The notes below the pieces were generated by a model. That model was not told where the DNA came from. It saw only the letters and a list, made by a program, of their open reading frames with translations, and made no database searches. The position numbers were made by a program, and so were the translations under genes. This document shows, piece after piece, positions 5,814-10,069 of a stretch of 10,069 nt of DNA. The stretch comes from DATECU01 sp035286745. GTDB lineage: Bacteria > Acidobacteriota > Vicinamibacteria > Fen-336. The DNA lies in assembly GCA_035286745.1 (NCBI GenBank), contig DATECU010000074.1, forward strand, positions 1-10,069, written 5' to 3'. The number at the start of each line of letters is the position of its first letter. Positions within the stretch are counted from its first letter, which is position 1.

Positions 5814-6812
5814 CTAGCGCTTGGCGATGCCCATGCCGATCCCGAAGTCGGTGGTTCCCTGGAGGCCGATCAAGCCCTCGACCACGGCCAGGGAGAGCCC
5901 GTAGCCTCGACCCAGATCGGCTCTGAGGCCGAAGCTCAGGTAGGCGGTCAGGCCGGGGTACGCCGGCAGATCCGTCACCAAACGTGAGGCAGCCTCGGCC
6001 TGGACCACAACACTCAGGCGCCGGAGCGGACGGCCTTCGAGGGCCACGAAACCCTGGGCACGGAACCGCGGGTAGCGAAGACCATCGCTCTCGGTGGCGG
6101 CGAAGCGAACTCCCCCCACCCCGACGAAGACATCGGCGCGGTTTCCCAACGGGTGGGCCCCGGCGACTTGCAGGCCCAGGTCGGGAGCGGCCGCATGAAA
6201 GGGGCCGGTGGCGGTGGGTACGGTCGCCCGGAAGGCGGTCGCGAGGCCCCAGCCTCGGCGGTCGCCAAACGAGGAGCGGAGGGCTAGCTCCCCGTTGCCG
6301 AGACCGGTGCCCGGCAGGCCGGTCCAACGGAGCTGCTGGGATTGCTGGTCCCGGCCCTCACCTCCGAACTGGTCGGTGGGAAAGAGCGGCCGGCCGTTGT
6401 CGGGAAAGCCGGTGGTCTCATGCCACCAGTCGATCACGCCATCGAGCGAACCGGAGCCTCGCCAGAGAAGCGGAAGCCGGGCCTCCAGGGCCAGGCCGCG
6501 GCCCAGGCCGTGGCTCACGGTGAGCGCCGCACTGCGGTGCTCACCGTCGAACATGAAGCGCAGGTCCTGGCCCGAGCTTGGAGCGCCTCGCCAGCCGAAG
6601 TCGCTGCCCCAGTCGCCTTCCAGGCGGATCCGGGTCTGGCCGCCCCTAACGGTATCGGGTGACAGCGCCGGCAGGCTGAGCCGCGTCTGAACCAGGAGCC
6701 AGCCGTCCCGGATCTCCAAGGGACCCCGGCGCGGTTCGTCGGCCCTCCCCGCTCCGGCCCCGGCCAGAGCGAGAAGGGCTGAGGAGACCGCACGAAGGAC
6801 GAATCGCCTCAC
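5814..6812 (-). CDS. DUF3187 family protein, probable outer-membrane beta-barrel
   Basis: The chosen product has 332 residues. It starts at GTG (6812-6810), because a clean signal peptide begins exactly there: MRRFVLRAV, then a hydrophobic Ala/Leu core, then GAGAGRA before DEPRRGPLEIRDG. Upstream residues of the open frame are not signal-like and would overlap the peptidase gene. The mature part is rich in alternating polar/hydrophobic strands and glycines, as in outer-membrane barrels. Family-like motifs include FMFDGEHRSAALTVSHGLGR (87-106) and SLDGVIDWWHETTGFPDNGR (122-141). DUF3187 proteins have no established function; a channel or lipid-handling role is only a guess. The C-terminus (MGIAKR) lacks the terminal aromatic residue favoured by the BAM machinery. 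The gene starts 28 bases after the dipeptidase stop, so both are likely one transcript. The initiation codon lacks a strong ribosome site. Confidence 0.72.
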   Translation of the reverse strand: MRRFVLRAVSSALLALAGAGAGRADEPRRGPLEIRDGWLLVQTRLSLPALSPDTVRGGQTRIRLEGDWGSDFGWRGAPSSGQDLRFMFDGEHRSAALTVSHGLGRGLALEARLPLLWRGSGSLDGVIDWWHETTGFPDNGRPLFPTDQFGGEGRDQQSQQLRWTGLPGTGLGNGELALRSSFGDRRGWGLATAFRATVPTATGPFHAAAPDLGLQVAGAHPLGNRADVFVGVGGVRFAATESDGLRYPRFRAQGFVALEGRPLRRLSVVVQAEAASRLVTDLPAYPGLTAYLSFGLRADLGRGYGLSLAVVEGLIGLQGTTDFGIGMGIAKR

Positions 6813-6840
6813 CGTCCGGCGGAGGGTGGCGACGAGCCCA

Positions 6841-8268
6841 TCACTTCTTGCGACGCTTCTTGACCGGCTGCACCCGCGACAGCTCATCGTAGAGGTGAAT
6901 GGCCGCTCGCATGCACTTCAGCCAGTCCCCCAGATGCAGGCTCTCGTTCTCGGAGTGAGCGTTGCACTTGGGGTCCTCGACGCCCATCAAGAGGCAAGGG
7001 GCGCCGCCCAGGAGGTCGGCGAAAGGCTGGACGAAACCGATCGAGCCTCCGGCGCCAATCATGGCCGTCTCCTTCCCGAAGCCAGCCTTGAGAGCCCGGC
7101 GCGCCGCCTCGAAAGCCGGTCCCTCGGGATCGGTGGTCCACCACGGCGTGGTGCCGTTGAGCTTGGCGATGACCTTGGCCCCGTAAGGCGGCTTGCCGGT
7201 GAGCTTCTTGATGAGCAGCTTGCCGGCCTCCACCGGGTCCATGTTGGGAACCGTCCGCAAGGAGAGCCGCGCCCGCGCCGCGTCGATGATCTGGTTCGAG
7301 GAGCCCTTGAGATTGCGCGATTCCATGGCGATCACGGTCAGCGAGGGACGGGTCCACAGCTTCTCGTAGACCGAGTAGCCCTTCTCGCCGGCCAGGGTCA
7401 TGCCCTTCATCATTCCGGCTTCCTGCTTGAACTTGGCCTCACTGAACGGCAGCGCGCGGATGCGCATGAGCTGCTTGGCCGAGGGCTTGGCGACCTTCTT
7501 GTAGAGACCGGGCACGTTCAGCTGCCCGTCGGCACCCTGGAGGTCGGCCAGGAGCTTGCTCAGGATCTGGACCGGGTCGGGCACCGGCCCGCCCCACATG
7601 CCGCTGTGGACCGGCCGCTGCAGGCCCTGCACCTCGACGTCGACCTGACAAATCCCACGAAGCTGGTAGGTGAGCGCGGGGATGCCGGTGTCGAAGTTGG
7701 CGGTGTCGGAGAGAACGATGAAGTCGGCCTGCATCATCCCCTTGTACTGCTTCAGGAAGCGCGAGAGGTTCTCGGAGCCGATCTCCTCCTCACCTTCGAC
7801 CAGGAACTTCACGTTGCACGGCACCGAGCCGTGAGCCTTGAGATAGGAAGCCACCGCCGCCACGTGGGCCATCACCCCCGCCTTGTCGTCGGCGGTGCCG
7901 CGCCCGTAGAGCCGGCCCGCGCGTACGGTGGGCTCGAAGGGCGGCGAGATCCACTTCTCGTGGCGGCCCTCCGGCTGCACGTCGTGATGGCCGTAGAGCA
8001 AGATGGTGGGCGCGCCCTCGGCGTGCATCCAGTCGCCATACACGTAGGGGTGCGCCCCTTCGATGGCGAGCACCTGCACGTTCTCCAGGCCCACCTGACG
8101 CATGGCCTCGGCGGTGGCTTCGGCGGAGCGGCGCACCGCTTCCGGCGGGAAGCCGTCGGCGGAGATGCTGGGGATCCGCGACAACTCCACCAGCGTGTTC
8201 TTGAAGTCGTCGAAGTGCTGATCGAGGTACTTGAGGGCGGCTTTCACCCCGCCTGCGGCGTGAGCCAT
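6841..8268 (-). CDS. M20 family metallo-dipeptidase (CNDP/carnosinase-like)
   Basis: The 475-residue product is a two-zinc M20 peptidase that hydrolyses dipeptides or short peptides, probably in the cytoplasm (no signal peptide). All expected active-site residues are visible: His94 and Asp96 in GHHDVQP, bridging Asp127 in GRGTADDKAG, catalytic Glu161 and metal ligand Glu162 in EGEEEIGS, Asp188 in LSDTANFD, His221 in RPVHSGMWGG of the dimerisation/lid domain, and metal ligand His438 in NAHSENE. The substrate-binding GAGGSIGFV segment lies at 405-413. Length matches the CNDP2-like dipeptidase branch. The C-terminus ends in a basic tail (KKRRKK). ATG 8268 is preceded on its strand by a good GGAGG, seven bases upstream. 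It is first in a leftward unit with the DUF3187 gene and diverges from a peptide-type ABC binding protein, which fits a role in peptide utilisation. Confidence 0.93.
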   Translation of the reverse strand: MAHAAGGVKAALKYLDQHFDDFKNTLVELSRIPSISADGFPPEAVRRSAEATAEAMRQVGLENVQVLAIEGAHPYVYGDWMHAEGAPTILLYGHHDVQPEGRHEKWISPPFEPTVRAGRLYGRGTADDKAGVMAHVAAVASYLKAHGSVPCNVKFLVEGEEEIGSENLSRFLKQYKGMMQADFIVLSDTANFDTGIPALTYQLRGICQVDVEVQGLQRPVHSGMWGGPVPDPVQILSKLLADLQGADGQLNVPGLYKKVAKPSAKQLMRIRALPFSEAKFKQEAGMMKGMTLAGEKGYSVYEKLWTRPSLTVIAMESRNLKGSSNQIIDAARARLSLRTVPNMDPVEAGKLLIKKLTGKPPYGAKVIAKLNGTTPWWTTDPEGPAFEAARRALKAGFGKETAMIGAGGSIGFVQPFADLLGGAPCLLMGVEDPKCNAHSENESLHLGDWLKCMRAAIHLYDELSRVQPVKKRRKK

Positions 8269-8306
8269 GAGACCTCCGGTAGAAGAGAGGAAGAGACAAG
8301 GACCGA

Positions 8307-8342
8307 CCGAAGCCCGGAGTTTAGATCAGATCCGGGCTTCGG
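8307..8342. repeat. Perfect 12-bp inverted repeat in the divergent promoter region
   Basis: Arms CCGAAGCCCGGA (8307-8318) and TCCGGGCTTCGG (8331-8342) are exactly complementary around the 12-base spacer GTTTAGATCAGA. The element lies between the divergent starts at 8268 (-) and 8357 (+), and its right arm ends two bases before the TATAGT box. It could be an operator for a dimeric regulator controlling both directions. As RNA it would be a strong hairpin, but no T-run follows it on either strand. Confidence 0.8.
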
Positions 8343-8344
8343 GC

Positions 8345-8350
8345 TATAGT
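8345..8350 (+). promoter_or_regulatory. Candidate -10 box (TATAGT) of the ABC binding-protein gene
   Basis: TATAGT matches the sigma-70 -10 consensus in five of six positions. Only six bases separate it from ATG 8357, so transcription would begin at or next to the start codon, giving a leaderless mRNA. No good -35 hexamer is seen: its expected place lies in the spacer of the inverted repeat. Confidence 0.5.
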
Positions 8351-8356
8351 GGCGGC

Positions 8357-9844
8357 ATGAGGCGCACCCTGAGCGGCTGCATGAGCCTCTGGCTGCTGGC
8401 GTCCGGCCTGGCCTGTACGCGAACCGCGCCGGCCAAGGACACGCTGGTCGTCCTCATGGCCTCCGACCCGCTCTCCCTCGACCCCAACCGGTCGGTCGAG
8501 CTGTCGACCGACGCGGTGCTGGCCAATGCCTACCAGGGTCTGGTGACCCTGGACGAGAACCTCCATCCTCAGCCTCAGTTGGCCAAGTCCTGGGAGCACC
8601 CGACACCTGAGCGCTGGCGCTTCCACCTGCGAGAGGCTCGCTTCCACGACGGCACGCCGGTCACCGCCCCGATGGTCCGGGACGCGCTCTTGAGGGTGCG
8701 CGACGACGCCACCCTGGATGCCGCCCAGTTCCTGCGGCCGGCTCAGGAGATCACCGCCCCGGACGAAAGCACGGTGGAGATCGCCACCCGGGAGCCAAGA
8801 GCCCTACTCTCCAGCCTGGCCTTCGTATACGTCACCAAGCCTAACTCAGTAGGTGTGTTTCCACCCTTCTTGGGCAGCGGGCCCTACCGGCTGACGGAGA
8901 GGGTGCCCGGCCAGCAGATCCGCCTGGTCCGCTTCGACAGCTACTGGGGGGCACGGCCCGAGTTCCCGGAGCTGCTGGTGAAGCCGATCCCCGAAGCCGG
9001 GGAGCGGTTGCGGCTCCTGCAACGAGGTGACGCCGACATCGCCTACGGCATGACGCCGGAACTGGCCGAGCGAGCGGGGCCGGGTTTCCGCTTCCTCCAC
9101 GGGCCAGGGCTAAGCGTCTTCTACCTGGGCTTCGACCTGCGCGAGCGGCCGGGCAATGCCTTCGCCGACCGGCGGATCCGGGAGGCCTTCCACCTGGCCT
9201 TGGATCGAGAAGCGATCGTGCAGCAGGCGTTGCGCGGTCGCGGACTGGTACCGACCCAGCCGGTAGCGCCGCTGGTTCTTGGCTTCGAGCCCGATTTGCC
9301 GGCGCCCCGACACGATCCGGTTCGAGCCAGGCGCCTGCTGGCGGAGGCGGGCCATGCCCAGGACCTTTCCGTCCGGCTCGACTTCCCGCGGGCGCGCAGC
9401 CAGGTGGCTCGTCTGGTGCAGGAACAACTGGCACGAGTCGGCGTACGCCTGGCCCTCAATCCTCTGGCCGGAGACGGCGTTCACGACCTGGCCAAGGAGG
9501 GGCAGAGCGCGTTCTTCATGAGCGGCTGGTCGTGTAGTTCCGGCGAGGCCAGCGAGTTCTTTGAGTTCTGCCTGCACACGCCCGGCCGTGGACTGGGCGC
9601 CGGCAACTACGGCTTCTACTCCAACCGCCGCCTGGACGAGATCGCCGAGACCAACGCCGCCCTGCTCAACCCCCTGGAGCGCCAGACCGTCCTGCGGGAA
9701 GCGGCCCGCATCGCCATGCGCGACCTGCCGCTGCTCCCCCTCTTCATCGAGGACGACATCTTCGGGGTGCGCGACGGCCTCCTGGTCAAGCCCCGGACCG
9801 ATGGCGAGATCCGCCTGGCCGAAGTCAAGCGCCTGCGTCGATAG
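8357..9844 (+). CDS. ABC transporter substrate-binding lipoprotein, family 5 (oligopeptide/dipeptide type)
   Basis: The 495-residue product belongs to the SBP_bac_5 family (DppA/OppA/NikA type), periplasmic receptors for peptides, nickel or other solutes. A signal sequence leads to Cys20 in SGLAC, a plausible though non-classical lipobox, so it is probably lipid-anchored. Family landmarks are ASDPLSLDPNRS (35-46), LANAYQGLVTLDENLHPQPQ (55-74) followed by LAKSWE, FHLREARFHDGTPVTA (89-104), GSGPYRLTERVPG (173-185), DRRIREAFHLALDREAIVQQ (271-290) and GAGNYGFYSNRRLDEIAE (414-431). The start ATG 8357 is preferred over the open upstream frame because the signal sequence begins there and a -10-like box lies immediately upstream. 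No permease or ATPase genes adjoin it, so it is an orphan here. The ligand is unknown; divergence from a dipeptidase suggests peptides. Confidence 0.9.
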   Translation: MRRTLSGCMSLWLLASGLACTRTAPAKDTLVVLMASDPLSLDPNRSVELSTDAVLANAYQGLVTLDENLHPQPQLAKSWEHPTPERWRFHLREARFHDGTPVTAPMVRDALLRVRDDATLDAAQFLRPAQEITAPDESTVEIATREPRALLSSLAFVYVTKPNSVGVFPPFLGSGPYRLTERVPGQQIRLVRFDSYWGARPEFPELLVKPIPEAGERLRLLQRGDADIAYGMTPELAERAGPGFRFLHGPGLSVFYLGFDLRERPGNAFADRRIREAFHLALDREAIVQQALRGRGLVPTQPVAPLVLGFEPDLPAPRHDPVRARRLLAEAGHAQDLSVRLDFPRARSQVARLVQEQLARVGVRLALNPLAGDGVHDLAKEGQSAFFMSGWSCSSGEASEFFEFCLHTPGRGLGAGNYGFYSNRRLDEIAETNAALLNPLERQTVLREAARIAMRDLPLLPLFIEDDIFGVRDGLLVKPRTDGEIRLAEVKRLRR

Positions 9845-9846
9845 GA

Positions 9847-9874
9847 TGCTAGCGCGCCGCGTCGCGGGCTAGCA
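9847..9874. terminator. Hairpin across the convergent gene ends (possible bidirectional terminator)
   Basis: TGCTAGC (9847-9853) pairs with GCTAGCA (9868-9874), and the inner CCGC (9857-9860) pairs with GCGG (9864-9867) around GTC, leaving a 3-base bulge. It begins two bases after the binding-protein stop codon and covers the stop of the minus-strand phosphatase gene. No T-run follows, so its terminating role is inferred from position and stability. Confidence 0.4.
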
Positions 9875-10069
9875 CCAGGAGCGTCATGTCGTCGCGGGGG
9901 GAGGCGGTTCCGCAAAAGGCAAGGACGTCCGCGCGCACGGCCTCGATCAGCTCGCGGTGGCCGAGGCCCGCACTCCGAGCCAGGAAGGCCCGAAGGCGGT
10001 CTTCTCCGTACTCGTTGTCGCGGGGGTCGAAGGCCTCGGTGATGCCGTCAGTGTAGAGGAAGAGCCGTT
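9849..10069 (-). CDS. C-terminal end of a SpoIIE/PP2C-type serine phosphatase (5' end outside the window)
   Basis: Only the last 72 residues are present, reading in from the right edge and ending at TAG 9851-9849. They show the closing motifs of the SpoIIE/RsbU phosphatase domain: LFLYTDGITEAFD (2-14) with the metal-binding Asp of YTDG at residue 7, YGEDRLRAFL (20-29), and the final PRDDMTLLVLAR (57-68) whose paired aspartates (59, 60) help bind Mn2+/Mg2+. Such enzymes dephosphorylate anti-sigma-factor antagonists or act in bacterial signalling, often behind GAF, PAS, HAMP or response-regulator domains. Those domains would lie in the missing N-terminal part. The gene is convergent with the ABC binding-protein gene with a 4-bp gap. 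Confidence 0.88.
   Translation of the reverse strand, partial: RLFLYTDGITEAFDPRDNEYGEDRLRAFLARSAGLGHRELIEAVRADVLAFCGTASPRDDMTLLVLARDAAR

Noticed and set aside
6826..8349. 507-residue plus-strand frame opposite the dipeptidase
   Set aside because: The minus-strand frame contains every M20 metal ligand. The plus frame is rich in His/Gly/Arg with no recognisable domain.
8841..9434. 197-residue minus-strand frame opposite the ABC binding protein
   Set aside because: It is of low complexity (Pro/Arg/Ala/Gly) and antisense to a gene with clear family motifs.

Overview
The window is dense, GC-rich bacterial DNA with strong G/C preference at third codon positions, weak or absent Shine-Dalgarno sites before several genes, and short gaps between genes. 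A TatT-type TRAP transporter, a DUF3187 barrel, an M20 dipeptidase and a SpoIIE-type phosphatase together suggest a Gram-negative, deltaproteobacterium-like organism (Myxococcota or a relative). That assignment is an inference, since no rRNA or marker gene is present.

Left part (1-1789, + strand): the tail of an unidentified, possibly membrane-bound, protein ends in a GTGA overlap with an exported alpha/beta-hydrolase esterase (181-1053). A small DUF488/YeaO-like protein (1170-1556) follows. Directly behind it lies a 5'-deleted remnant of a glyoxalase/bleomycin-resistance (VOC) gene (about 1550-1714).

Centre (1790-5561, + strand): a three-gene operon encodes a TPR-protein-associated TRAP transporter (TPAT). 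It contains a TatT-like lipoprotein, a periplasmic DctP-family substrate-binding protein and a single permease in which DctQ and DctM are fused. An extended -10 sequence lies just upstream, preceded by a perfect GC-rich hairpin. The genes are separated by 8 bp and then overlap by 4 bp, so they are probably made together and act as one ion-driven uptake system. The usual ligand-binding arginine of the binding protein appears to be a phenylalanine, which argues against an ordinary dicarboxylate substrate.

The convergent gap 5562-5813 holds no gene. It carries GCTGANN heptamer repeats on both strands that can fold back on each other.

Right part (5814-10069): an M20 dipeptidase and a DUF3187 outer-membrane-barrel protein run leftward as a two-gene unit. 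An orphan family-5 (oligopeptide-type) ABC substrate-binding lipoprotein runs rightward from the same 88-bp intergenic region, which contains a perfect 12-bp inverted repeat and a promoter-like TATAGT placed so that the mRNA would be nearly leaderless. Together these three genes could capture and hydrolyse peptides, but no ABC permease or ATPase is in view. The window ends in the C-terminal end of a SpoIIE/PP2C-type serine phosphatase on the minus strand, convergent with the binding-protein gene and separated by only 4 bp, with a hairpin across its stop codon.

I see no tRNA, rRNA, CRISPR array, transposase or prophage gene. The clearest systems-level feature is the TPAT operon, a known but functionally obscure transporter class.
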